The notes under the pieces were generated by a model. The model was not told where the DNA came from, did not search any database, and saw only the letters and a list, made by a program, of their open reading frames with translations. From Montifringilla adamsi (taxonomy: Eukaryota > Chordata > Aves > Passeriformes > Passeridae): a stretch of 64,000 nt of DNA. Below, in pieces: positions 1-13,861 of this stretch. Made by a program: the position numbers and the translations under genes. The stretch covers positions 9,980,418 through 10,044,417 of the forward strand of contig JAGGNK010007004.1 of the NCBI GenBank assembly GCA_017590115.1, read 5' to 3'. Within the stretch, counting starts at the first letter, position 1. Every line of letters starts with the position of its first letter.

Positions 1-131
1 TAAATGCAACCAGCACTGAACAGTCTTTTACATAGGATGGAACATGTGCACATTAAAACCCATGTGCTGCTTTCTTTATTTCTGGCATCCTTTCTCCTTA
101 CAACACAGAAATATGTTCCAAGTGGTTTTTT

Positions 132-190
132 CAGTGCTTTGTTTCTGCTCTTTGCCTTTTCCAGTGCTTCTTGTCTGCTCTTTGCCTTCA
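132..190. repeat. Two-copy tandem duplication, about 30 bp
   Basis: CAGTGCTTTGTTTCTGCTC… at 132-161 is followed at once by CAGTGCTTCTTGTCTGCTC… at 162-190; both end in CTTTGCCTT. A local tandem duplication with slight divergence. It lies in an open frame starting at position 4, which I do not regard as a gene. Confidence 0.8.
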
Positions 191-1490
191 CTTCCCCAGC
201 TGTCACTCCAGTGACATTTCCCAAGCATGAAGCTGACATAGAGCAGGGCAGAGCTTGAGTGCTGAAGCTGTGGAAAACAGTAGCAGTGTTTTAAAATATC
301 AACACAACTCAGTGTTTTGAGAACAATTTCCGATATTGTTACTTGAATAGACGCTGTTTTCTACGCAGCCATTCACACTGAAGAGAGTTCAGTTATTTTA
401 GAAAATCAAAAGTTTACTGAACCATAGCACACAGCTGTTTTGTCAGTAAATTTCAGGTTTTTCTGCCATAACACTTCACTTAAATTAGACATTAAGAAAG
501 CCGAATCTGATTAATAATAAGAAATTTCTGTATAGAAAATTAAGAAAACTATTCATATTGTGAAAAAGAGGACAGATAACAGAGAACAGGACAGATGTTT
601 GAGAAGTGTTTTGCTTCCTGATTTTCACATCTCCTCTACCAACTTAGTTTTCAAATTTCAGAGCTGTATTTGCAACTGATGACTGTAATGACCTGAAATT
701 CTAGTCTAAAAAAAAGGTCAAGAATAGTTGTCACATGGGGGTGCCTTCTTCCAACAGTTAAGCTTTCTTCTCATTTTCTAGTTCTTTTCTGTTATCTGAT
801 CTACAGTAGTCCAAGACACAAATACTGACAGGAAAGACTACTGCAACATGCAGAGTTAGCACAAGCATTTTCCTCAACCTATAAAAAGACTAGTCCCCAG
901 TATTGAAATTAAATCAGCTCCTCCACTTCAAAGGCAGAAAGACAAGTCCAAATGATTTTCAATAGTCTCCAACTATCTTACCTAATTTTAGGAAACATTC
1001 AAGGTAAGACTTACAGTTTATCAGCTGGCTTGATTATGACATTTATTATTCTCATGAGTACCTTTAGGCTGAACAGGGAGCAAAGCTTAACTTCTCTTTG
1101 CTCAGAAATAGTTCTGTAGTGTTTCTGTTCTTCCCACCTTATGTGGAAAGAAGGAGAGAAAATTACCACAGAACAGTCTGACACTGCTCATGAGGTGCCA
1201 GTGTTACAATATGCAGAAGCAATTTCTGTGAGGGGAAGACACAGGAGCCTGTTATGTCCTGAAATGCAGGCAAACCCTTGCACTGCAGCATGTTTCCACT
1301 GCTCTGACTTGTAGGTGCTGCCACACTGCTAAGCAAGTGTGAAGGAGCCCTCTAGTGTGAATAAGAAATGGACCTACAGCCCATAATTTGTACACAAATA
1401 ACAGGATAACAACGACTACAAATAATGTCACTGCCAGTCTCCAGGAGATTCAACAATTAAAAATCCTCCTGGATCTCAAACCTGAAGTCA

Positions 1491-1514
1491 AAACAAACAA
1501 ACAAACAAACAAAC
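1491..1514. repeat. (AAAC)n microsatellite
   Basis: Six perfect AAAC units followed by ATATAT. Confidence 0.95.
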
Positions 1515-2344
1515 ATATATGTCCAAATGTATGACTGACCATAAAGATAGTCCTCATTGAAAAAAGGATCTAAACACTTGAGAATAGTGTAGAAATAAAC
1601 TGCAGCCCTTGTCAGATAAATATTTTGTTTAAATTTTTCAATAGACTGTGACCTTAAGAACAATTGATATGAACAATTGAAAGGACAGAAAGCCTTTTTT
1701 AAAACCTTATTTACTAGGGCAAAATTTATCAGTTACTACAGAATAATTCAAATCTTCCAGAGATATAGCCAGTTTGCACTATAATGTAACCATATCCAGG
1801 AGATTCCAGTGCTCAGATCTATTTGCAAGTGGTAGAATGGGAAAAGATCACAGCCATGCAAGTAGAGAGAGATAGACAAAGAGAGAAAGATATTCAGTCC
1901 CATGCAGGTCCATAATGTGCAGCCATTTCTGTATAAAAACATTTTGGTTTATGCTTAGTACCATTAAGATTAGAGAAAAAAAACAAACAGCAAGGATGTT
2001 GTTTATTTTATTGTCACCAATTCTAAAGGAGACATACATTAAATGTATCTGGTTTAAAGCAATACTGTTCTGAAGCTTCATAGAGAAAATCATATGCAAT
2101 AATTTATTTTTTGTGGGTATTGTCTTTAGAGTGATCACAGTTGATTGCATAGCAGTTTTATGATGCTGAATGGAAAGTCAAAACAACTATGAAGTTTAAA
2201 TTCATAGCAATGTATTTAATGCCCTGCTGTCTAACTGCTAGAGGGATAAACAAAGAACACCTAGAATTCTGGAATGAGTTTAGGAAATTCATTAGAAAAG
2301 TTTTGAAATTGTATCAGAAGAAGTCAAGAAAGAACACATTAGTG

Positions 2345-2388
2345 TTCTCATCATCTGTTAGTTAGAAGCAACTAACAGATGATGAGAA
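2345..2388. repeat. Perfect 19-bp inverted repeat (hairpin) with 6-nt loop
   Basis: The left arm 2345-2363 contains CTCATCATCTGTTAGTT and the right arm 2370-2388 is its exact reverse complement, separated by AGAAGC. All 19 positions pair. It is too short for a typical microRNA precursor and does not resemble a transposon end that I know. A local inverted duplication by template switching is the simplest origin. Confidence 0.9.
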
Positions 2389-5300
2389 ATTGCAAATAAT
2401 TAAGCCAAATCACAAGAGATTCAGTTTAGGTAATCATTTAGAAACAAAGAAGGGAAAACTCAGACCCATTTTAGACAAAAAGAATTGTGGAACTGACTTC
2501 ATTGTACTTCATTTAGGATTTTATCCTGGTTGCAGGCATGAAACTTTTCTAAATTTCACAAATGGGGAAAATGAGTGAACAGCCACACTCACTAAACTTG
2601 CTGTACTTCTCACTTCTGAAGAGACTTCACAGCCTCCTTGGGTTATTTTGGCACCTCCTTTTCTGGCAAGCAATGAGGAGTTTAGAGGAATTTAGAAGAA
2701 AAAAACAAAGGAAAAAATTAATCCAACTTTCCCAAACCACAAAAAATTCAATTTAGTTTGGGATACATTTTGCCCAAATTTTCAGTGAGAGCAATGGTCA
2801 TATTTTATCCAAAAAATCTCTCTCGATGGAAAGAACTCTAAAAGGTTTTGCTACAGAAGACCTAAAAGAAAGAAAAAATATTGTAAATTGTATAAATACT
2901 AATAGTGGAGGAGGTTGCAAGTATTTTTTCATTTTGTCAATGACATTTGAGTGGATAATGACAAAGTTGATTTGGATATGTTATTAAATGAAAATCTACT
3001 GCACATGTAATATCTGAAAAATAATTTAACCTCACCTGGACATTCTCCAACTCCTTTAGTTTTACCCAATCAACTAGAAGAAGCAAAGAGGAAAAAATTT
3101 CAAGGAGATTGGTGTTTAGGTGGCTTTCTTGTGTGGAAGCTTTGTTTTCTATGCCAATTGATTCAGTTTATGTATATCAGTACTGGATTTAATTGTAGGA
3201 TAGACTACAATTAACTACTTACTTAAGGCTAGTTATCTGAAGATATTTATGATCTTATTAAGCCAAAATCTGGGTACCAACAGGGTATGCCTGAACACTT
3301 TCCTTTGTACATCTTAACTCTTAATTGGAATACTAGGTTCTTAATCTCAAATACAGCTAATAACTTGTAACCTCAGAACTAAATATCTAAAGACTCACAC
3401 CAAAGATATTCATCCTGATGTCTATGTCCAAGACAAAACCCAGAATCTCTGCTTTCAGATGATCAAATGATTTCTTCAAAGTCCTCTAGGCTTTGAGATT
3501 TATTAACGTGTAAAGGAATAAAAAATGAGTGATAGGTGTTGAAGACCTGAGGATTAAAAAGGGCTGTGATTTTTAATAACCAGCAAGAAATCCTTTAGAA
3601 ATGCATTTTATAGGAATTGCTTGGTTCTACTTTCTCATTTGCTCTGATACCAAGTAAGCCCTCCACTGGCCAGTGATGCCTAAGACAAGTATTCTTTCCA
3701 CAATACTTTTTTTTAAATAAACACCATAGATCCTGAGCAGGGCTAGGCTCAGACAAAGTGGATGACATGATGTGAAAAACATTGGCCAAGCACTGGGAAG
3801 AATGATTTTGCAGACAAAATACATCTAACAGGATTTACAGAGTCACCATTAAGCTTACACATTATGGCACCTATAAGAGAAATGCAAAACTCTACACACT
3901 TATCAGAATATTTATTCATCCTACTGCTTTTCTGCTGAACTGGAGTCGCTTGCTTAAATAATTGTGGATGTTGTGGCTCAAGAAAAGTCAGTGAATACCT
4001 AGAATTTAAAGGCCAGATCAACGTTGCCCTTTTAAAGTTTATAGTATTCCCATATGACCCAGAGAAGAAGCCTAGTGAAGCAAAAGGACAACAGGATTGC
4101 AAAATAAGGGAAGCCATTCAAAAACATCTTTAATTGATGCAAAACTTTCAATCATTAATCAAACTTAAGTTGGAAAGAAAATAATAAAACAATAATTCTG
4201 GTTACTTATAAAAACTTTTCTTTTAATAGAAATGAACTTTTACAACCTTTGAACTTCCTTGAAAAGGCCACTGAAACTTAGCAAGTGAGAACTGAAAAAA
4301 AAATTATTCAGAAACTACATTCCCTTTTGGAAAGTGTGACTGCAGAGGAGATTGTCAGCCCCATAAAAGAAGGGGCATAAAAGACATCCTCTTTGTTTCA
4401 TAAAACAGCTTTACTGCTTACAAGCGCTTCTATTATCAAGGATCCTACAGAAACTGTAGTTTTGGTACTTAAGGTGTTATACTGGAGCCAATTTCTCCCT
4501 GCACTATGCCAGTGTTCCCTTATAATCCCCCTGCATGTCTTCAGCAATAACAGGGTGAGCTGGAAGTACAAGGACAGCAAGTGTAGTTTCATCTCTTATT
4601 CAGCACTGACTTCTTTTTCTCTATGTTCCTTTCACTAGAATTGATTTTCCTAGCTCCTACTTGCCAAACCAAATCACTAAAGGATGGAGCTACAACTGGT
4701 AGTGTGAGAGAAAGATGAACCAAATGTGACCATATTTTAGCTAGTTTTAGTTCTGGGTTTTTTTCCAGCCACAATGCACTGTCCCTTTCTCATCCCAATG
4801 ACCTCATCCTCACTCGCTAATGACTCTGTACTCCTCTGGAAAGCTTCACTTTTCTTTTATCTCCTTTGACAAATTTAACAGGAGCATCATGACCTCAAAT
4901 GAATGTTTCATTTCAAGATTATATTGTTACACATCCAACTGACTCAAAAACGTGGTTAAAGAAAGACAGGTATATAGTTAAAGCCTGGTGCTTTTGTTGA
5001 TGTAGGTTCAGTTCCTGGCAGTGTCACAGCCTTCTCTGGTGCAAATAACTGATAGTTAGATTCCATAAATATTACTCAAATTTAGTTCTTATCTTTCTCT
5101 ACAAAGAGCTTTTGTAATTTAGGATACAGTACTGTTTAGCATCTCAGAAGATAAAAGAATCTGTCTCAATCTTTCTGTCTTAATTTCCCTTCTGAATGTA
5201 GTGGTTAATTTGTACTTTCTAATCAGGAATCTTGCAAATCAATCTTCACAGGTAAAAGCATCCTAATATGGCAAAAAGTAGCAAACAATAAAAAATTATT

Positions 5301-5655
5301 TTTTGGGGAAATTATTCACATCTAAACTGTTGGCTGTAAGAAAACTACATGCTGGACTTTCACCAAAAGCATTAAGTCATCTGACCATGCTTAAATGTAA
5401 CTTCTGGAGTAATTAATGTCATTGTACAGAAAAGTTCAATAACTGAAAGTCTAAAGATTCAGGACTTCATAGGCACAAAAAATGAATCTTGTTCATTCCT
5501 TAGGCTCTGTTGCTGCATCATTGTACAAGGTTGAACACTTTTCCCTGAAAAAACCCCTGGCAATGATGTGAGACCTTCCTAGATAGACCTCAGAGCACAT
5601 TAGAGCAAGCCCACTAAAGCTAATGGTGTCAGAGAGGAGTGAGCCAGGCCCTTAC

Positions 5656-5687
5656 TGGCCTTACCTTCTTTTGGCCTTACCTTCTTT
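5656..5687. repeat. Two-copy 16-bp tandem duplication
   Basis: TGGCCTTACCTTCTTT occurs twice back to back, a few tens of bases before the 3' end of the CR1 at 5722. Confidence 0.8.
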
Positions 5688-5721
5688 TACATCCCCAACT
5701 CCTCTTCTATTGCCACACCTT

Positions 5722-6350
5722 CAGAACCATTAAGGTTGGAAAAGACCTTCAAGATCAAGTCCAGCCTTTGACTGCATACCACCTTGCTCACTAAACCATA
5801 TCACAAAGCGCCTACATGTTTTTTGAGCACTACCAGGGGTGGTGACTCCACCCTCCCCTGATCAGTCTGTTCCAACACTTGACCACCCTTTTAGTGAAGA
5901 AATTTTTCCTGACATCCCACCTGAACCTCCCTTGGCACTACTTGAGGCCATTTCCCCTTTTCCTATCACTTTTTACTTGGAAGAAGTGAAAATCAAGCAA
6001 CCCTCATCTCACTATGGCCTCATTACAGGTGGTTGTAGAGAGTGATGGGATCTCCCCTGAGTCTCCTTTTCTCCAGGCTAAACATCCCCAACTCTCTCCC
6101 TCAGCTGCTCCTTATCAGACTGGTGTCCCAGACCCTTCCCCAGCTCCCTGCCCTTCTCTGGACACCACCTCAACGCCTTTCTTGTAGCCCCAAAGTGAGC
6201 ACAGCACTCCAAGTGTCACCTCACCAGGAACAGAGGGACCATCACTGGTTCTGCTGGCCACACTGTTGTTGATACAAGCCAGGATGTCACTGGCCTTCTT
6301 GGCCACCTGGGCCCACTGCTGGCTCATGTTCAGCTGCTGTCAACCAGTAC
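5722..6350 (-). mobile_element. CR1 LINE 3' portion, 5'-truncated, decayed
   Basis: Read on the - strand, this gives the C-terminal end of CR1 ORF2 and the 3' untranslated tail. A readable frame begins MSQQWAQVAKKASDILACINN near 6327, matching the post-RT region of avian CR1. Downstream GCCTGGAGAAAAGGAGACTC, TCACTCTCTACAACCACCTG, GGAACAGACTGATCAGGGGA and GGACTTGATCTTGAAGGTC follow the CR1 consensus order. Indels break the frame after about 35 residues. The usual ATTCTATG tail repeats are worn away. The element is about 630 bp and is antisense to IGF1. Confidence 0.93.
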
Positions 6351-8600
6351 TTGTTTATAATAAGGAAATGAAAGTTGTCTCCCTCTCTGGTAGGTGACAT
6401 TGGCCTGTGCCCACCTATGTAATCCTCCTGTAAGGACTATTCTGTAGAAATTAAAATTGTAATGTGTGCCAATACGTGCACTCCTGGACCATGGGAAATG
6501 TATTCGATGGGACTTGGAACAGCCATTCCCACCTTCTGCCTCTAATCAGATGATGACGCCAAAATGCAAAAGCTAGAGTACCATATTTGGCATTTGCTAT
6601 TTGTTTTCATTTCTCAGCCTACAGCTGAGAAAGAGTAACTATAGAGCTAAAAATTCTGACTACACAGTGCAAAGCAATGTAGTGCATGTTTTGTGGTCAG
6701 TGGCATTAAGCAATTATCAGTCATTCAGCTTCACACTGTACATCAGTGTCCTCCTCTTCTTACCTCCTTCAAGGAATCTCATCACATCCATTCCCTGAAA
6801 TCTGTTTAGATGCCACTAAGACAATATTTACTTACTGAACTTTAAAGTTGGAATAAATAACAAGTGTTCAATAAGTGCATGTTGAAAAGCCCACTAAGGA
6901 CAGTGGAAATCTTTCCATTGATTTTAGCAGACCTTGGATCAGGTTATATGTAAGTAACTTCTGGCATCTGATTCATCAAGACACAATCCTGACTGCACTA
7001 ATTTACCAGTGACTTCAGCAATGCTACAATTTCACCCAGTTATATGTGCAATGCTATATTTTACCCAGTTAGGTAATCCAAATAGAATGCAGTTTTACAC
7101 TGGCTTGGGATAAGAAGGATATGAAAGGTTCTATCATGACTGTTCCTACTTCCACCACACACAAGGCTAAACAATAATTATCTCCTGTGAGAGCATGTAT
7201 AAGAAGAGGAGAGGATGTATTTTCATTACGGATGGATGTCTGTATTATCATTGCCCTCCTCAATGCACTTTAAGGGGCAATATTCAAATTTAGCAATGAC
7301 CTACTGGCTTCTAGTTAACTTGTCCTAAATCCTGATCAACCTGGCTATTCTTGCAATAGTGAATTTCTTTTCAGCAAAGCATTTCCCCTGCCAAAGTATA
7401 TATATTTTTTGGCAGCATCTGGCAATTTCCAGCCCTGGAATCTGATGTAGGCTTGTGAATTGTGCTAGGTCTGCAAGGTTTTCACCCTCCAGAGCACTGT
7501 TTTGGTGCAAAATAAGACATATTGTTTCCCATTCTTTTTCCAGTTGTTTTTTTTTTCCTCAAAAATATCTAAACACTGAAATTCCTGCTTCATATCCCAG
7601 CACAACTCTCAAAACTGTAGTGCTTTCTCTTCACACATTGCAAATGACTTGGGAATTACTATGTGAAGTATAATGGCTCTATCACATGCTTAATACACTT
7701 GATGGCCTCCGAAACAGCTATTCCACAGCAAGAGCACAATATAGCACTCCTGTATGTGAGAAGAAAATATTACAAGTGCTGTATTTTGGAAATAAGTTTA
7801 GGGCAAAAGAAGAACTCCTTCCCAATTCTACAGTGAAGAGAAAAAAATGTTTCTGATAGGATGTTTCTATAAGAAAAAAAAATTATTTAACTATGGGACA
7901 GACTAAATAAACACAGTCATACAAATTACAAATTAAGATCTTCTGGAAAAAAGCTACACTTGTCTCACTGACTTTAAAGAAGTGAAATAGTTATTTTACT
8001 CTGTGTTTGAAATATCAAAGAGCTATCTTCTTTTCAAAAGGTGAAGCTTATAAATCTCACTTATTCAGGCAAAACACTCTGTGAAGTCCTGATATATTTC
8101 TCTTATTGATTAATACTAACTGAGTATATATACAGGAGTGTCCATGTTTTCCCAGTCTTACTTGCTAGGATTTCAGAGCAAAGAGTAAACATCTCAATGC
8201 ATTGGACTCAGTAGAATTCCACAAAGCAGTAGCTGTAGTGCAATCTCAATATTCACAAATGCAGATGCTTTCATAAAGATTTTACTTTTGCATACTGACA
8301 AGGCTTATCCTCTGTTCTCATGCATATTAAATTATATTTCAGAGCTAGGGCATCCATTCATTGAGCATTTATAAATGCTAATATATGCTCATTTTGATGA
8401 ATACAAACAAAAATCAGTCTAAGCATAATAATTTTTTTGCATTAACAAAACATTGAAGGAAAATGGAAACTAAATATTAAATATTGTCACTTCAAAATGC
8501 TTGCAACTTATTTACATGAAAATCAGATTGCCTACTTTGCACATTTGAACCTTGAGGTGTTTCTGGTAGGGGACTTTACAACAATCTCCAAGAGTTGTTA

Positions 8601-8636
8601 TTTGCTTGTTTGTTTATTTGCTTGTTTGTTTGTTTT
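8601..8636. repeat. (GTTT)n-like microsatellite
   Basis: An imperfect array of TTTGCTTG and TTTG units. Confidence 0.85.
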
Positions 8637-11600
8637 AACACTTCTATGAAGTATCAAAACCCAGGCATTTCCTGCTGATTGAACATTGACTCATAATTTT
8701 TCAAATACAGATGAGAAATTCCAGAGCACCCTCAAGAAGTATTACCAATATAACACTAATCCATTTGTCCAAGATTACAGGGAGATGAAAAGTGATATCA
8801 ACAGTCTCTTATTTTGCATATGAAGGCATTTATAATGCAAAAATAGACCGTACTAGACTAACACACAGAATTTAGTCAAAGATACAGAGATACATAATTA
8901 AACAGCACACTGGCTGGCATGTTCTAGGACAATTTGTCATATTTAATTGTTGAATTGGAAATGAAAGAACAGCTTTGTACTCCACCAGGTGAATACATTC
9001 TGTGATTTAGGACAAATAATTGTTAATTTAATTCATTTTCCTTGAGTTCAGTTTCCTAGAAGAAGCTGTGCATGTATGCTAAGACTAGATCAATTAGCTT
9101 TATCTGTAGCTGATGAAAGAACACTCTTTCCTTCAGAGGACAAGAATAAATTTAATTTTAAGCAAAGCATTCAATACAGGAAAAATTCACTCTCAATACA
9201 CACCTGCCTGTTGATTCCACTATCTTAAACTCAATCCCTAATTTTCAGAGACCAAAGATGAGCAAGATGAATCTCAAGCTCAGCATTCCTAGCCTTTTGT
9301 GCCACCATAAGGCACATAGTACATGCAACTCAAAACCTCTCCAACCACCAGCTTCCAGTCTGGATCTAGCACACAGGAGGTTCTTGTTCAATTACTGTGC
9401 TGTAATACAGCAACACAAACTCTCAGCCTGTTGTTTAGGCCACAGAAAAATCCTGACTGACCTGCTGCCTTACAGGATGCTCCCATACCTCCTGATGCTT
9501 CCTGATGTCACTGCTTTCAAACTGCACCTGACCCCAATGTTTTGATGGAAACATTTTGAGTTTCTTGCTACAAGACTACAGCACTCTAATAGGTCAATGG
9601 CCTTTCACCATACTTTAAAAGCTGCAGCTGAAGATTGACTCCAATACTAGATTAGGATTAAATGCACTGTTTTTCAGATTTATGATGTATTTCTGAATTA
9701 CAGTCTACATGCCAGTCGAGTTCTACTGCTCGGCTAAAAAGACACAACAGCAAATACAAAGAGTCACATAAACGTTCCAGAACATATAACCCCAGTTCTT
9801 TCCTAGAGTCCTAGATTGCATTTATCCTGGGCTATTTCTCATGTAATTTCTGATTTTAATACTACAACAGCAGATTATGGTTCTACACAGAATGCCTGGA
9901 TAACTTGACATTTGAAACTTCTGTAATCCACCTACACCAGTTCTTCTCACATTGAAACCAGTGGCAGAGCAGATCCAGTGGCAGCAACAGGAGGGTATTT
10001 TGGAGGGATGAGGAAGAACAGAAAGAAACCAAGAGTAAACAAGTCCTGCTGAATTACTCCACTGATTTTGCATCATTTTGCATCAAAGGGAAGTGCTGTT
10101 AGTGGAGAAGCCAGCTGAGCTATTGGAATCCGATACCTTGGACTGCTTTCAGGAGACATCACTGTGACTGGACTTTGTATCTTCTTGGTGTGCACCAAAG
10201 GAGACATCCACAGATTTGATAAAGTAGATTAAATAAGAGCCAAATATCTATTAAGTAAACTTTGACCTACACGATATGAAATTCTTTTGAGCTAGCCATT
10301 GACAAAAAAGGAAAGAAAACTCCAAGGAAATCAGTGTACATCAACAAAAAGGAATGCCTAGGACTGTTGTATGTCCACAGGCAGCACTTTGAAGTTTGAG
10401 TAAATAGAAGGAACTTTTGATAACAGCTGGAAGGCAGCACTCAAATTATGTCAGAAAGATGAGGAAGAACTATGTGGGTTCCCAGTATAGTGACACAGAA
10501 GGTGTAGTCTATACTGAAGGCAATACTATTGAAATAAAAATAAGGAGTAGAAATTACATTAAAAATGCAGAACCACCTGCCATTTTTTTAACATTATGGA
10601 CTCTTGTCTAAAGCGCAACTGAAGTGCTTAGATATATCAGTCCCTACGCAGGAGAGCTCACTGTCTAATATGTGATTTAATCCAACGCACCACGTAGGAG
10701 CTTGAACATTTGCCTAGATTTAAGTGCATACTTTGTTAACTTGATGAACTGGGACCATCTGACCCTGCAAGTCCTGCCAGAACAGATGGGCTGAACAGTG
10801 ATAACATCTGTAGAAGTGGTGGTATCTCCTTGTAATTCTTTATCTCATCCTTCTGTGTGATAGCATCTTGGTATACTGCAGCACTTAAGAGGTCGGGAGC
10901 AATTTAAAATCTATTGCTTTAAAATTACTTTAGTCATCAGATACTTCTCAGTTATGATTGTGGATCATGATTACTGGAAAGGAATATTTCTTCTGTTAAT
11001 TTGCTCTCTCTGTTGTACAGCACTTCAGGCAATATCACTTTCTACATCACACAAATTTTAAGTATACTTGATTGCTTTGGACTTCTGAAAGCCTTGGGAA
11101 AACATTTATTGGAATAAAAAATTCTGACTTCCCAATACTAATGTTATGTTTATATAAAGGATGAGGATTTATTATGCCATATGATGCATGAATATTTAAG
11201 CTTACAAATAAGTTAATGTCATGTTTCATTATGAAATCAGGACTGGTGTGATAGAGATTCCATTCCCATCTTGTTACATGTCCCATACAAGCTTTTAGAA
11301 GCGCTATTAGACATTATATAGTCATCCATAAAATTATTATTCTGTAAGAAAAATACGTAGATGTCTTTGGTCTGGCCACTCTAAAAATGATTTTGAAGTA
11401 CTCTAAGATTTTCACCAGAAAGATTCCAGGATTCAGGATTTGTATTAACTATTTATGCATATTTATGATGGTGTGGGAAAATGTTGCTACTGATTACTAA
11501 ATAAAGCAGGCAGCAGGAATAGGTTAGTAAAGGTACTTTATCAACTTTATTAAATTTGGATATTGAAGGGTAAAATAACTTGAGCAGAAGTTTTTAGGGT

Positions 11601-11921
11601 TTACTTGCTTATGAAAAATGGACAGACTGATAAAAGAAAAGGAAGGTTAACTAATCAGTTCTTGTACCTACAGTTCAGCTGGATCTGGCACCTGCATATC
11701 CAGGAACAGAATTTGCCTTTCCCTGCTTTAAATGGGAACAATATCAAATGTGGCACAGCTGTGGGTATACTGCAAAGTATTGACACTCCACACTTTATCA
11801 GGAGTGCTCAATTTTAAAGGTATTAGGCTAAAACAATCAGATTGGCAGATTTCAGGAAAAATCTCTAGGGAAAAGCTTTTCCTAATTTCCCTATAATTCA
11901 GTGAGGGAAAATAATCTAGGG

Positions 11922-11973
<52 letters not shown>
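11922..11973. repeat. Homopolymer A run, 52 bp
   Basis: An uninterrupted run of 52 A residues. I see no processed gene copy upstream that would explain it as a retroposed tail, and CR1 elements do not end in poly(A). The length is at the limit of what sequencing resolves accurately. Confidence 0.9.
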
Positions 11974-11974
<1 letters not shown>

Positions 11975-12033
11975 ACCAAACCAAACTCCACATCTTAGTA
12001 TTTGTAGTACTTTTCAGTGATGCACATACAACA

Positions 12034-12048
12034 ACACACACACACACA
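12034..12048. repeat. (CA)n microsatellite
   Basis: A short perfect CA array in the intron. Confidence 0.85.
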
Positions 12049-13861
12049 GATGCAAACCAAAATATTACTGTAATCTATTCCCGGCTTGCTGTTCTGTTTA
12101 GTCTTATGAAACAAATAATTTAGCAGGCAATGTACAATACAGAGGCCTCCAGTGGATTGCAATATACTAAGTAAGCATATTTTTCTTTTTGTTTAATTTA
12201 TAGTCCCTGGGGGTAAAAAAGACATTTAAAAACCGTGTTTCCTGGGTTTACAAAGCTCATAGGGATAGTTAGTTCAACTGGCTGAATTGCTGGCTAAAAT
12301 GTGAAACACACTGTACCACTAGAGGTCTTTTCACTTGTTAATATTCTAAGGCCTCAAGGGTTCTTCATCAGTGCATACATGTTTAAATCGCAGGGAACAG
12401 TAAAATATTGTGCTGCCTTTTCAAATTGACAACTGCAGGACAAACACAGGGACATCAACCTAGACTTTGCTGTATAAGCATTGGGGGCAATAAGTTCCCA
12501 AAGAGAAACTGAATGTTCATATTTTTTGATATCCTTAACTATTATTTAACTTGAGTAATTCTTAAAATGTGAACTCCTGCCAAACTCTGTGAATAACAGA
12601 TTTTTGGTCTCGATGATATAACTGAGAAGGAGAAGAGAAAAAAAAAAAAGGAAGAAAAGAAATTGGTAGAGCTGACTGAATTGAGTTACTTCATGTTTTG
12701 GCTCTTGGCATGCTTGTCTTTTTTTCCATATTTTTCATTTCTTAACCAATGTGGATCATTCTGTAAGTGGAAACATTTAATGCTGAAAATGTCAAAACAA
12801 AACACTTAATCTTTTCAGAATTTTACTGTCTAAAATCAAATTCTATCAGAATTTTAAAATAGATGTAGTAAGTAAGCAACTACTTACTTTTTGTGAATTT
12901 ACTGTTCCTTCATTTCTAGTTAGTCATAACAGGGCAACTGCATATCCGACTTGGCTGTGTACAAACAATCCCAGGAAATAATGGGTCTATAATCTCTGTG
13001 TAGGACAACAGAGAATTCAGCAGTTACTAAGGAAATCATAAACCACAGCAGAAAAAAAAGACAAAAAATATAAGCATGTAAGAGTTTTATGAATGAAAAT
13101 GTTGGCCTTTACTGGAGCTGAGTGAAAAATATTTGCCAATTAATTATTTTCTATAGATGGCTGGTGCAAATGCAAAGCACAGGAAAGGCATGTGATATCA
13201 GTCCCATTTCTTATCTTGTGCACATCTATGGAATGTAAAAATCTTCCATTTCTATCTGTTCCATCAACCTTCCTATTTCATTGGTTACTTTGTAACTTTG
13301 ATTCCTGCTTCCCACTTTTGAGCTGGCAGACCTTACCGCCTGTGCAGTGGCACACAGTATTTCCCTTTGGAACACACTCTGACTGCACATAGCACCTCGG
13401 TGTAGCCTTTTTTATTAGGAAATACTTGCCTACAACACAGTCATGATCTATGGTACTTACACACCAGCTACCTCAGCTAGCTCAACAATGTTTTCATACA
13501 AAAGCTAAAAGGTAATTTTTCTGTCCAAATGTCAGATTTCAGTATCCTCCCTCTCTATTTTTGAGGCTACTGCAGTTCAATAAAATATTTTAATAATACT
13601 TTTCTAAGAAGGCATAGATTTTCTCAAATGCTTAAATAGCAGACACACATAGAGATCAAAGCTGTCCATTTCCAGGAATATCTGGAAAGGAATATCCAAA
13701 GGTGTATCTGAGAACAGGGTCTTAGAATAGACAGACACAGGCAGCCTCTACAATGGCCATTGGTGATTCAGTTAACATAATACACCTCAATAATATGACT
13801 GCTCCCGAGACCTTTGTACTTCCTTTCCAACTTAAAAACTTCCCCTTTGTGTTTTGAACAG

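Larger units (their letters stand above)
1..13861 (+). other. IGF1: IGF1 intron upstream of the 182-bp exon (partial)
   Basis: This is the 3' portion of the intron preceding the recognised IGF1 exon. It ends in a good acceptor: pyrimidine-rich sequence (CTTCCTTTCC, then TTCCCCTTTGTGTTTTG) followed by AACAG at 13857-13861. The mammalian counterpart is tens of kilobases long, so it is expected that the previous exon (signal peptide and most of the B domain) is not in the window; I looked for it and did not see it. The sequence is AT-rich with stop codons in every frame. The recognisable content is one CR1 (5722-6350), a hairpin (2345-2388), a poly(A) run (11922-11973) and small repeats. Everything else between those items is unassigned intronic DNA. 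Confidence 0.9.

Noticed and set aside
4..258. 84-codon frame with a hydrophobic middle that looks like a membrane segment
   Set aside because: The hydrophobic run comes from a T-rich 30-bp tandem duplication. It is intronic and has no family.
12867..12890. Short inverted repeat AGTAAGTA / TACTTACT
   Set aside because: The stem is only about 8 bp, common by chance in AT-rich DNA.
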